From positions 1-63,011 of IMG/VR virus record IMGVR_UViG_3300020183_000074: a stretch of DNA of 63,011 nt. One strand, given 5' to 3'. The DNA comes from a virus. Of this stretch, positions 6,636-13,589 are shown piece after piece (position 1 is the stretch's first letter; every line of letters begins with the position of its first letter). The notes beneath the pieces are model-generated. The model saw only the letters and a program-made list of their open reading frames with translations. It ran no database searches and was not told the DNA's origin. Made by a program: the position numbers and the translations under genes.

Positions 6636-6683
6636 GAACTGGCACCGAAAGGTTTAAGAGTTCGAATCTCTTCTCTCGCACCA
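6600..6683 (+). tRNA. tRNA-Leu (UAG)
   Basis: Acceptor GCGAGAG pairs with CTCTCGC, then ACCA. Anticodon arm CCAGT-TTTAGGA-ACTGG gives TAG. Class II variable arm (CACCGAAAGGTTT). The HNH reading frame covers its 5' half. Confidence 0.94.
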
Positions 6684-6697
6684 AAATGGAGAGTGTT

Positions 6698-7540
6698 ATG
6701 AGTTATAATATTGGTATTGTGGGTCGCGGTTTTGTTGGCGGCGCAATGTTTGACAATTTTAAAGATTGCTTCAATGTCTCAACATGGGACATCGATGAAA
6801 GTAAACGCGGACATGAATCATTCGAATCATTTGTACATTGGTCTGAGATTATTTTTGTTTGTGTTCCAACTCCAATGAAAGAGAGTGGTGAGTGCGATAC
6901 AAGTATCGTTGAGAATGTAATTGATGATATCGCAAAAATCGATCGCCGCAAATATGTCGTAATCAAGTCAACTGTAACTCCAGGAACCACCGAGCGATTG
7001 GCTGAATCACATCGAATGATAATTGGATTCAATCCTGAATTCCTCACTGAAGCAAATGCATACAATGACTTTCGCTATCAACCATTGATTATTTTAGGAT
7101 CTGACGATGTTGGGCTCGGAACAATCATGACGCAAATTTATTACGAATTTAATTCAAAGGTCGACTCTCGTTCGCATGTGATTCAACGCACCACTAAAGA
7201 AGCAGAAATGTTTAAGTATCTTGCAAATAGTTTTCTCGCAACGAAAGTTATTTTTGCCAATGAGTTTAAGAGTCTCTGCGATAAGGTTGAAGTTGATTAT
7301 GGTCGCATTGCAGAGGTTGCAGTACTGGATAAAAGACTCGGACACACACACTGGCGTGTTCCAGGTCCTGATGGAAAAGTTGGATTCGGCGGTTCTTGCT
7401 TTCCAAAAGATACTGCAGCGTTACTGCATTATGCAGATGAAAATTTTGCTTCACTCTGGTTGCTTACGGAAGCAACCTATATAAACGATGATATTCGTGG
7501 TGAAACTTTCCATAAACTGACAGTTGTTGAAGATAAATAA
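6698..7540 (+). CDS. nucleotide-sugar dehydrogenase (UDP-glucose 6-dehydrogenase-like), short form
   Basis: 280 aa. N-terminal Rossmann motif IGIVGRGFVGGAMF binds NAD. VCVPTPMKESGECDTS, VIKSTVTPGTTERL and GFNPEFLTEANAYNDF are the conserved blocks of UDP-glucose/GDP-mannose dehydrogenases, and FGGSCFPKDTAALLHYA contains the catalytic Cys. Full-length enzymes are about 390-450 aa; this one stops soon after the Cys block and lacks the C-terminal UDP-binding domain, as do other phage versions. A longer frame starts at 6686, but the GGAGAG there serves as ribosome site for the ATG at 6698. It probably makes a uronic acid donor or trims host sugar nucleotides, fitting the glycosyltransferase nearby. 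Confidence 0.8.
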   Translation: MSYNIGIVGRGFVGGAMFDNFKDCFNVSTWDIDESKRGHESFESFVHWSEIIFVCVPTPMKESGECDTSIVENVIDDIAKIDRRKYVVIKSTVTPGTTERLAESHRMIIGFNPEFLTEANAYNDFRYQPLIILGSDDVGLGTIMTQIYYEFNSKVDSRSHVIQRTTKEAEMFKYLANSFLATKVIFANEFKSLCDKVEVDYGRIAEVAVLDKRLGHTHWRVPGPDGKVGFGGSCFPKDTAALLHYADENFASLWLLTEATYINDDIRGETFHKLTVVEDK

Positions 7541-7544
7541 GAAT

Positions 7545-8117
7545 ATGAGTTTAGTATTAGTTGTAGACAAAGGTGGAATGCCTAAAGACTGGGTGAACTT
7601 TGAAATGGCTGCATGTTATTATGCGAAGAATAAAGTTCTATGGGAACTTGGTGATAAAATGAAGACCATGTTGGGTGGGCACAATCAATATGGTGAACAA
7701 TCTCGCATTGATATTTCTTGCATCATCGGCGTCAGTGGTCCACTGCTCGGCGATAAATTCTATAATCAATCAACAGTTTTTGCTGATCGCATGACTCTGT
7801 ATGCTCGCGATTGGCATATCTGCGCATACTGCGGCGATGAGTTTAGCACCAGTCAATTAACAATTGATCATGTGCTCCCAAAGTCTCGCGGTGGCACAAA
7901 TCAATGGACAAATTGCGTTACTGCCTGTCGTCCATGCAATCATCGTAAGGGTTGGCGAACACCAGAAGAAGCAAAGATGCATTTAATCTATGTGCCCTAT
8001 GCGCCTACAGTTCATGAACGTATACTATTGAAGAATCGTAAAGTTCTCGCAGATCAGATGGAGTATTTGAAAGCAAGTATTCCAAAAAATAGTAGAGTTT
8101 GGAGGAATGTTGCTTGA
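7545..8117 (+). CDS. HNH endonuclease
   Basis: 190 aa. WHICAYCGDEFSTSQLTIDH, then VLPKSRGGTNQWTN and ACRPCNHRKG form a complete HNH/zinc module: CxxC, the DH catalytic histidine, Asn, and a second CxxC. Residues 1-90 are not related to NUMOD domains. The start at 7545 is preferred over 7524, which lies inside the upstream coding end. It may be a homing nuclease or a packaging or repair nuclease. Its TGA stop overlaps the TTG start of the next gene. Confidence 0.75.
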   Translation: MSLVLVVDKGGMPKDWVNFEMAACYYAKNKVLWELGDKMKTMLGGHNQYGEQSRIDISCIIGVSGPLLGDKFYNQSTVFADRMTLYARDWHICAYCGDEFSTSQLTIDHVLPKSRGGTNQWTNCVTACRPCNHRKGWRTPEEAKMHLIYVPYAPTVHERILLKNRKVLADQMEYLKASIPKNSRVWRNVA

Positions 8118-8671
8118 ATACTGTTCTTGATAAAATCAAACAATATGACGATTTTTTGGACTCTTCTGAGATAGAAGAAATTTACAAGTTTTTATCTACT
8201 AGCCATAATTGGTCATTTCAGAGTAGCATTGAATCGCAATCAAATTACATCTTTTTAATGTTAAAGGGATTAGAAAACAATGATCTTTTTAAAGATAAGA
8301 TATTTAAAAAAATTCAGGAAAAAATAGGCGAAGATTATAACATAATAAGAATTTATGCAAATGGTCAGTATTTTGGAATGCCTGGGCGACCACATCATGA
8401 CAATACTAGTCCAAATGCATATACATTTTTAATTTATGTTAATCCTTCATGGGATTTTTTGTGGTGCGGGCAAACAATATTTTTTGATAGATATGCGACA
8501 GATGATAACGGCGGCACTATAGTCATTAGTAATGAAACTAAAATAGTCTATCCATTTCCTGGTAGAGCAGTTTTATTTCCAGGAAATATAATCCATTATG
8601 CTGAATCTCCTTCTAAAGATTGTTTTAATTTTAGATTTAGCATAGCATATAAATTAGAAAAAAAATCATGA
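8114..8671 (+). CDS. Fe(II)/2-oxoglutarate oxygenase, prolyl-4-hydroxylase-like
   Basis: 185 aa. GRPHHDNTSPNAYTFLIYVN has the HxD iron ligands. FPGRAVLFPGNIIHYAESP gives the distal His and CFNFRFSIAYK the 2-oxoglutarate Arg, an order typical of phage P4H-like enzymes. The start is a TTG: GGAGGA at 8101-8106 is spaced 8 nt from TTG at 8114, whose TGA overlap with the previous stop indicates coupling. It lies upstream of halogenase-like protein 2, repeating the pairing at 4.1-5.9 kb in reverse order. Its substrate could be a protein side chain or a small molecule. Confidence 0.75.
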   Translation: MNTVLDKIKQYDDFLDSSEIEEIYKFLSTSHNWSFQSSIESQSNYIFLMLKGLENNDLFKDKIFKKIQEKIGEDYNIIRIYANGQYFGMPGRPHHDNTSPNAYTFLIYVNPSWDFLWCGQTIFFDRYATDDNGGTIVISNETKIVYPFPGRAVLFPGNIIHYAESPSKDCFNFRFSIAYKLEKKS

Positions 8672-8784
8672 GCGGAAAAGGAAGTAAGCCACGACCATTG
8701 AGTGTTCCGCGAAAACAGTTTGATGACAACTGGGAACGTATTTTTGGAAAGAAGCGAGAAAAGAAACAACCTGTTGCGGGGTAG
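8668..8784 (+). CDS. small conserved phage protein, 38 aa
   Basis: 38 aa: MSGKGSKPRPLSVPRKQFDD, then NWERIFGKK and a basic tail. Short proteins of this form (MSGKGxKPRP...W..IFGKK) are common in unrelated tailed phages; their function is unknown. It overlaps the upstream stop by 4 nt (ATGA) and its own TAG stop is positions 8-10 of the following tRNA. Confidence 0.75.
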   Translation: MSGKGSKPRPLSVPRKQFDDNWERIFGKKREKKQPVAG

Positions 8785-8848
8785 TGAAACAGCATCACAG
8801 AGGACTCATAATCCTCAATTCCAGGTGCAACTCCTGGCTCCGCTACCA
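8775..8848 (+). tRNA. tRNA with CAU anticodon, unusual features
   Basis: Anticodon arm GAGGA-CTCATAA-TCCTC gives CAT. Acceptor strands TGCGGGG and CTCCGCT pair at six positions but are mismatched (T-T) at pair 1:72, which in bacteria is a mark of initiator tRNA. The anticodon stem lacks the three G-C pairs of tRNA-fMet. The T loop is TGCAACT instead of TTCRANT. It may be a diverged initiator-like, Met or Ile tRNA, or be decaying. Confidence 0.75.
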
Positions 8849-8868
8849 TTTTATTACGGGATGAAATT

Positions 8869-10368
8869 ATGCAAAGATTACAAACAATAACTGTTGTTGG
8901 TGCAGGCACTGCAGGATTAGTGTCAGCACTTATACTTAAAACGCGATTTCCTCACATTGACGTAAAAATTGTAAGATCAAAAAAAATTGGTATCATCGGT
9001 GTGGGCGAGGGATCAACAGAACATTGGGCTGAATTTTTAAGGTATACTAACATAGATTTTAAAGAAATCATAGGTGAATGCGATGCCACATTTAAATGTG
9101 GTGTTTTTTTCAAAAATTGGGGTGTTGATGATTATATGCATAGTCTTGGCGGCGCAGACATCAATACCACTTGCGGTCAAACAAATGTTGCTTTTGCAAA
9201 ATATATATCAGAACAGCAATCTAAAAAGATTTTAAACCCATTAGAATCATGGGATCATCAAGTATTCTCTGCAGAGTTTTCGTTTGAACAATCACCATTT
9301 AACCAATATCATTTTAATACGTTTAAATTGAATTCACTCTTAGAGAGAAAATGTAAGCAAAGAAATATCAATATTTTTGATGATGAGATTTTAGATGTGA
9401 AAGTTGATGATCAAAATAATATTTCTTTTTTGGTGGGCGAAGAACAAGAACACTACTCAGATTTCTTTATCGACAGTACGGGATTTTCTAGAATTTTAAT
9501 GAAAAAACTTGGTGCTACTTGGCAATCTTACAGCGATTGTTTGAAAGTCAAGGCAGCAATTACATTCCAAACACCATTAGAAGATGAATTCAATATCTAC
9601 ACGCTCGCAGAAGCAAAAAATGCTGGTTGGATGTTTAGAATTCCGGTGTGGGATAGATATGGAAATGGATATATTTATGACAGCGATTTCATTACCAGAG
9701 AACAAGCTGAAGAAGAAATGGTAAATCACTTTGGTCGCGACATTCAAATTGGTAGAGAATTTAAATTTGATCCAGGAGCACTTGATAAAGTTTGGGTAAA
9801 TAATTGTTGTGCTGTTGGATTGAGTTCTTCATTTTTTGAGCCGCTAGAGGCAACTTCTATCGGAAGCACAATTCAACAAATATTTTTTCTGACGCACAAA
9901 CTGATAAACTATAATCAAAAGACTATAGATGAGTATAATAAACAAGTAAACAGTATTTTTTTGAATATCAGAGATTTTGTGTTTTTACACTATCTCAGTG
10001 GCAGAAGCGATACAGAATTTTGGAAGAATATCTCAACAGTAAGAATACCAGATACTCTACATTATAATCTGGAAAAGTGGGAACACAAACTACCAGTTCA
10101 GGAAGATTTTACTAACACTTCTAACTATAGAATGTTCAACGCATCTAATTTTATTCAAGTATTATATGGTGTTAACAAATTCAATATTGATTCAATAAAA
10201 ACTGAATACCAAAATTTACCACTGTATTTTAATAATGAAGCCAATAACAATCTAAAGAGCAAACTCAATCGTTATGAATTCGCGCCAAAAATTGGACATA
10301 AAGAATTTATCTCTAGAATAAGAACAGCATATTTTAAAATGAAAGAAGAAAATCCGTTTTATCAATAA
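8869..10368 (+). CDS. flavin-dependent tryptophan halogenase-like protein (2)
   Basis: 499 aa, close to the usual length of flavin-dependent tryptophan halogenases. TITVVGAGTAGLVSALILK is the FAD dinucleotide loop, IIGVGEGSTEHW the second flavin block and CDATFKCGVFFKNWG places the putative catalytic Lys. FFIDSTGFSR, GWMFRIPVWDRYGNGYIYD (WxFxIP variant) and SFFEPLEATSIGS are the remaining hallmark segments. It is better preserved than the 392-aa homologue at 4.1 kb, and the two are diverged paralogues. It follows a 2-oxoglutarate oxygenase and precedes a glycosyltransferase and a methyltransferase. A reduced flavin would have to come from a host reductase. Substrate unknown. Confidence 0.8.
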   Translation: MQRLQTITVVGAGTAGLVSALILKTRFPHIDVKIVRSKKIGIIGVGEGSTEHWAEFLRYTNIDFKEIIGECDATFKCGVFFKNWGVDDYMHSLGGADINTTCGQTNVAFAKYISEQQSKKILNPLESWDHQVFSAEFSFEQSPFNQYHFNTFKLNSLLERKCKQRNINIFDDEILDVKVDDQNNISFLVGEEQEHYSDFFIDSTGFSRILMKKLGATWQSYSDCLKVKAAITFQTPLEDEFNIYTLAEAKNAGWMFRIPVWDRYGNGYIYDSDFITREQAEEEMVNHFGRDIQIGREFKFDPGALDKVWVNNCCAVGLSSSFFEPLEATSIGSTIQQIFFLTHKLINYNQKTIDEYNKQVNSIFLNIRDFVFLHYLSGRSDTEFWKNISTVRIPDTLHYNLEKWEHKLPVQEDFTNTSNYRMFNASNFIQVLYGVNKFNIDSIKTEYQNLPLYFNNEANNNLKSKLNRYEFAPKIGHKEFISRIRTAYFKMKEENPFYQ

Positions 10369-10386
10369 AACAACCTGGGTATTTTT

Positions 10387-10557
10387 ATGAAACAACTTGA
10401 TATGTTTGAGAATTTAAAACCAAAAATTTATGAGAGCCCAGATAACGGCAAAACAATCTATGAGCGTAATTTGGGAGAATCAGAACGTCGACTCATCAAA
10501 ACTGCAGTTCAACAACAGTGGAACATAACTTTTAATGGTAAGAAGGTCGATTCGTGA
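10387..10557 (+). CDS. small hypothetical protein, 56 aa
   Basis: 56 aa: MKQLDMFENLKPKIYESPDN, then a charged helix ending NGKKVDS. No family recognised. It fills the gap between halogenase-like protein 2 and the glycosyltransferase, and its TGA overlaps the GTG start of the latter (GTGA), which supports it as a real, coupled gene. Confidence 0.6.
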   Translation: MKQLDMFENLKPKIYESPDNGKTIYERNLGESERRLIKTAVQQQWNITFNGKKVDS

Positions 10558-11546
10558 GAGTTTTATTTCAATGCGAGCAATTAAATTATCGTGGAGTCAC
10601 TAACTCCACAATAGACTATGCTTTATACAATCAAACTATTCTTGGTAATGAAAGTGTTATTGCATACTGCAGTGTCGATCCTCCTGGGAAGGATGTTGGC
10701 ACCAAACCAGAAATTGTTGAGCAATTGAAAAAAGATTTTAATATAATTACATATGAGACTTTTGAAGAACTTAATGATCTTGCTTCAAAGTTTGACCTAT
10801 GTTATAGTCAACGTGCTGGTTATGTAAAAGAACCCGACACACATAAGCCACTAGTTCAAGTTAACACGACTAAATTTGGTGTACACTGCGTATTTCAGTG
10901 GTATGAACCGCATGGTGATTCTTACGCATACATATCTGAATGGTTAGCGAATAATGTTACACGCAATTATATGACACCTAATCCACAAAAATTTGTGCCA
11001 TATATTGTAAACCTTCCACAACCTAATTTCTCTTTGAGAGATAAATTTGGCATACCTAAAGATAAATTCGTAATCGGTCGCCATGGTGGCTTTGAGACCT
11101 TTGATCTTGGTTGGGCTGAAGAAGTTGTAACTAAAGTTGCACAAACTCGTGATAACTTTGTTTTTTTGTTTATCAACACTAGACCATTCTGTAATCTTCC
11201 AAATGTTTTGTTTGTTGGTCCATTTTTCGGTGAGCAAGAAAAATCAAATTACATTAATTCATGCGATGCAATGATTCATGCTCGACATCTTGGTGAATCA
11301 TTTGGTCTTTCAGTCGCCGAATTTTTATACTTCAACAAACCAGTGCTTTCATGGGAAGGTGGATTTGACCGCAATCATGTCAACTGGTTACAGAAATATG
11401 ATTTATTATACAAAGATCAAGCAGATTTGTACAATAGATTACTGGATCTCCCAAACAGAGTTGGCGTAGAATATTCGCAGATTGTTCGTGAATATAGTCC
11501 AACAGCAGTAATGAACAAATTTAATGAGGTGTTCCTTGCTACTTGA
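10554..11546 (+). CDS. GT-B glycosyltransferase (GT4-like)
   Basis: 330 aa. The C-terminal domain carries FVIGRHGGFETF (strand and phosphate loop) and HARHLGESFGLSVAEFLYFN, the EX7E-type donor-binding motif of GT4 retaining glycosyltransferases, followed by KPVLSW. The GTG start overlaps the previous stop. The nearby sugar-nucleotide dehydrogenase could supply a uronic acid donor. Targets may be phage DNA bases, host surface glycans or a modified protein; none can be chosen from sequence. Confidence 0.75.
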   Translation: MRVLFQCEQLNYRGVTNSTIDYALYNQTILGNESVIAYCSVDPPGKDVGTKPEIVEQLKKDFNIITYETFEELNDLASKFDLCYSQRAGYVKEPDTHKPLVQVNTTKFGVHCVFQWYEPHGDSYAYISEWLANNVTRNYMTPNPQKFVPYIVNLPQPNFSLRDKFGIPKDKFVIGRHGGFETFDLGWAEEVVTKVAQTRDNFVFLFINTRPFCNLPNVLFVGPFFGEQEKSNYINSCDAMIHARHLGESFGLSVAEFLYFNKPVLSWEGGFDRNHVNWLQKYDLLYKDQADLYNRLLDLPNRVGVEYSQIVREYSPTAVMNKFNEVFLAT

Positions 11547-12189
11547 TATCATTCAAAAAGTTATACAAAATGGCATGGCGATAGATGTCGTATATGATGT
11601 TGGCGCATGCTCTGGGAATTTTAGTCGCTGGATAAAAAATTCTGTTCTCCCAAACTCAAAATACTATTTGTTTGAGGCAAACATATCATACTTGCCAAGT
11701 TTGATGCATCCAGAATTTAATTCATATATCACAACACTGTCAAATGAAGATGGTAGAGAAGTAGACTTCTGGGTGGGGTTGAATACTGGTGATTCATATT
11801 ACAAAGAAACAACATCAATCTACGACGACAAAGAAGTTAAGAAAGTGAAATGCACAACCCTTGATAAAATGATAATTGAAAAGAGTTTACCTATTCCAAA
11901 CTTTTTAAAAATTGACACACAAGGTTCAGAATTAGACATTTTGAGTGCATCTACATCTCTTATGGGAAAAACAGAAATCATTCTTTGCGAATGTCCCATC
12001 ATTGAGTACAACAAAGGTGCACCAAAGATGTCAGACTATCTGGATTTCTTCAAATCCTATGATTACATTCCTGTTGAGGTAACGCAGGTTCATCGCGCCG
12101 AAGATACAATCCTACAGATCGATTTGCTGTATATGTTGCGTTCTGCAAAGCAGCAATTCTTGAGCGAGAACAAGGTCATTCGCGTATAA
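11536..12189 (+). CDS. FkbM-family methyltransferase
   Basis: 217 aa. VVYDVGACSGNFSRWIKN is the SAM-binding motif I and PNFLKIDTQGSELDIL the FkbM signature. FkbM enzymes usually O-methylate sugars or polyketides. An in-frame ATG at 11524 lacks a ribosome site; GAGGTG at 11526-11531 is well placed for a TTG start at 11536, which I chose. It overlaps the glycosyltransferase by 11 nt, suggesting coupled synthesis and methylation of a glycan. Confidence 0.75.
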   Translation: MLLDIIQKVIQNGMAIDVVYDVGACSGNFSRWIKNSVLPNSKYYLFEANISYLPSLMHPEFNSYITTLSNEDGREVDFWVGLNTGDSYYKETTSIYDDKEVKKVKCTTLDKMIIEKSLPIPNFLKIDTQGSELDILSASTSLMGKTEIILCECPIIEYNKGAPKMSDYLDFFKSYDYIPVEVTQVHRAEDTILQIDLLYMLRSAKQQFLSENKVIRV

Positions 12190-12316
12190 CTCATTGCAGG
12201 CGACTTCTGCCGACGCAAACCCCCATATAGACCCCCCAAACCGAGCCGCTGCAAAGCGATTGCAGGAGGTTTTGCAGACCTTGTGCAAGTTATTGATTTC
12301 ATTAGAGTTTTTATTC

Positions 12317-12345
12317 TTGCCTTTTGCGACGATTTGAGCGATAAT
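12317..12345 (+). promoter_or_regulatory. sigma70-like promoter
   Basis: TTGCCT (12317-12322), 17-nt spacer, GATAAT (12340-12345), upstream of the first Lys/Ala-rich gene. The 206-nt gap 12190-12395 holds this promoter, a run of seven C then seven A at 12371-12384 and an AAAGG ribosome site. I see no other gene there. Confidence 0.55.
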
Positions 12346-12395
12346 GGTTATATGGGATGGGGAAATTGGTCCCCCCCAAAAAAAGGTAAGATTTT

Positions 12396-12671
12396 ATGGG
12401 TATCAGTTTAATGCAGCGTCGCGTAATGGTTCAAGTAGAGCGCGACGTAATTAAGGGTCTCCGCGAGGATCTGCGTAAGATTCGCGCTGCGCTCAATCAG
12501 TCGCGTCTTAACATCAAGATGCACCAAGAGATCCTCGCCGACGAGCGCAAGTTTGCGCGACTCGTGAAGGAAGAGCAGCGTCATCTGCGTGCTCGGAAGC
12601 AAGCCGAGACCATGCATGCTCGAATCGCGAAGATGGAAGCGAAACTCGCCGCTCTGAAGGCGGCTGCGTAA
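12396..12671 (+). CDS. Lys/Arg/Ala-rich coiled-coil protein A, 91 aa
   Basis: 91 aa, almost entirely alpha-helical and very basic. Residues ~45-91 (ADERKFARLVKEEQRHLRAR, then KQAETMHARIAKMEAKLAAL) align with residues ~38-85 of the next gene, so the two are tandem duplicates. A coiled coil with regular Leu/Ala spacing is visible. Coding GC is clearly above the phage average (many GCG and CGC codons). Its own sigma70-like promoter suggests early expression. A nucleic-acid-binding or host-takeover role is plausible but unproven. Confidence 0.7.
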   Translation: MGISLMQRRVMVQVERDVIKGLREDLRKIRAALNQSRLNIKMHQEILADERKFARLVKEEQRHLRARKQAETMHARIAKMEAKLAALKAAA

Positions 12672-12692
12672 GTCGTTGATTCTAAACGACTT
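12670..12692 (+). terminator. short hairpin, possible weak terminator
   Basis: AAGTCGTT-GATTCTA-AACGACTT is an 8-bp inverted repeat starting at the stop codon of the preceding gene. Only a short T-rich tail follows, so it may instead protect the 3' end or be partial attenuation before the next promoter. Confidence 0.4.
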
Positions 12693-12700
12693 TCTAACTA

Positions 12701-12729
12701 TTGCTATTTTTCTCCTTGTATAGGATAAT
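12701..12729 (+). promoter_or_regulatory. sigma70-like promoter
   Basis: TTGCTA (12701-12706), 17-nt spacer, GATAAT (12724-12729), just before the ATG at 12736. The same architecture as the promoter of the paralogue upstream implies that the duplication included the promoter. The start site would be at or beyond the ATG unless initiation is immediate. Confidence 0.5.
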
Positions 12730-12735
12730 AATTGT

Positions 12736-13095
12736 ATGAAGACTAAAACTCAAAGCCAAGTCGCGCTGGTCAATGCGCGTCAGGAACTCAAGGATGCCCT
12801 TGAGCGTGTAAAAGAACTCCGCGTGAAGGTGAAGAATTTTCGTATTGACGCGGATGTTGAGCGCAAACTCGCTCGCATCGTCCGCGAGGACGAGCGTAAA
12901 CTGCGCGCTCAGAAGCAAGCCGAAAAGCGTGCGGCGAAGATTGTTGCGATGGAGGCACGACTCGCTGCGATGCGCGAGAAGGCACTGTCACCGAAGCAGT
13001 ATCGAAAGAACTATCGAAAGGCAAGTGCTGCGGTCGTGTATACTCCCGAGCAGATTGCTGAACTGAATAAGACTCTCGGTCTGGTGAAGGTCTAA
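12736..13095 (+). CDS. Lys/Arg/Ala-rich coiled-coil protein B, 119 aa
   Basis: 119 aa. Residues ~15-85 form a long basic helix (VERKLARIVREDERKLRAQK, then AEKRAAKIVAMEARLAAM) paralogous to the preceding gene. A C-terminal extension (SPKQYRKNYRKASAAVVYTP, then EQIAELNKTLGL) is unique and may be a small DNA- or protein-binding element. High GC like its neighbours. The stop overlaps the next ATG (TAATG), so three genes follow as one operon. Confidence 0.7.
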   Translation: MKTKTQSQVALVNARQELKDALERVKELRVKVKNFRIDADVERKLARIVREDERKLRAQKQAEKRAAKIVAMEARLAAMREKALSPKQYRKNYRKASAAVVYTPEQIAELNKTLGLVKV

Positions 13096-13301
13096 TGCGC
13101 GCTCGCTATTCAATGTTCACTGCTCGCGGCAACGCTGCGGTTCATCAAATCGTCAAAGTTGCGCGAAGCGACAAGATGACGTGGGATGAGGTTGAGCAAT
13201 TGCTCTGCGGTCTCGCAAAGACTGAGGAATATGCCGAAGCCATGGATACCGCAGTTCGTGATGCAGTTTACATCAAGTTGTTTGAAAGAGGAAATTCGTA
13301 A
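13095..13301 (+). CDS. small hypothetical protein, 68 aa
   Basis: 68 aa starting MRARYSMFTARGNAAVHQIV; helical, with KMTWDEVEQLLCGLAKTEEY. No family recognised. Both ends overlap neighbouring genes by one base (TAATG), a sign of coupled translation within the 12.7-13.5 kb early operon. Confidence 0.65.
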   Translation: MRARYSMFTARGNAAVHQIVKVARSDKMTWDEVEQLLCGLAKTEEYAEAMDTAVRDAVYIKLFERGNS

Positions 13302-13507
13302 TGAGTAATGTGAATCTTTCGCTGGCGAGTGTCAGCGACATCAAGACTCTGGTTTCAACTGGTGCGGTGAAGCATGATGATGCGATCGTCCGTGTTGATG
13401 TGGTGTTGGCTCGTAGAATTGCTGAAGGCAAAAGGGCACGATGGACTCGTTTGCGCGAGTGGCTTGTGAAGGAACAGGCTGAGCACATTCGAATCTCGAA
13501 TGCCTAA
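13301..13507 (+). CDS. small hypothetical protein, 68 aa
   Basis: 68 aa starting MSNVNLSLASVSDIKTLVST. The C-terminal half is a basic amphipathic helix (RRIAEGKRARWTRLREWLVK). GAGG precedes the start. No family recognised. Last gene before the next promoter. Confidence 0.65.
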   Translation: MSNVNLSLASVSDIKTLVSTGAVKHDDAIVRVDVVLARRIAEGKRARWTRLREWLVKEQAEHIRISNA

Positions 13508-13520
13508 TTCTTGCGAAACT

Positions 13521-13548
13521 TTACTTTTGCGATTGTTGGTAGTATAAT
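13521..13548 (+). promoter_or_regulatory. sigma70-like promoter
   Basis: TTACTT (13521-13526), 16-nt spacer and a perfect TATAAT (13543-13548), 42 nt before the next start codon. Confidence 0.6.
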
Positions 13549-13589
13549 TGTTATTGTCCGTTGTTAATTTGTTATGAGGTTATTTGTTT

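Noticed and set aside
6098-6683. Group I intron splitting a tRNA-Leu
   Set aside because: The downstream tRNA-Leu is complete with its own different 5' half, and no intron core (P/Q/R/S elements) is visible between the pieces.
12788-13066. Frames overlapping coiled-coil gene B on both strands
   Set aside because: They arise from the GC-rich codon bias of the real gene and have no start signals.
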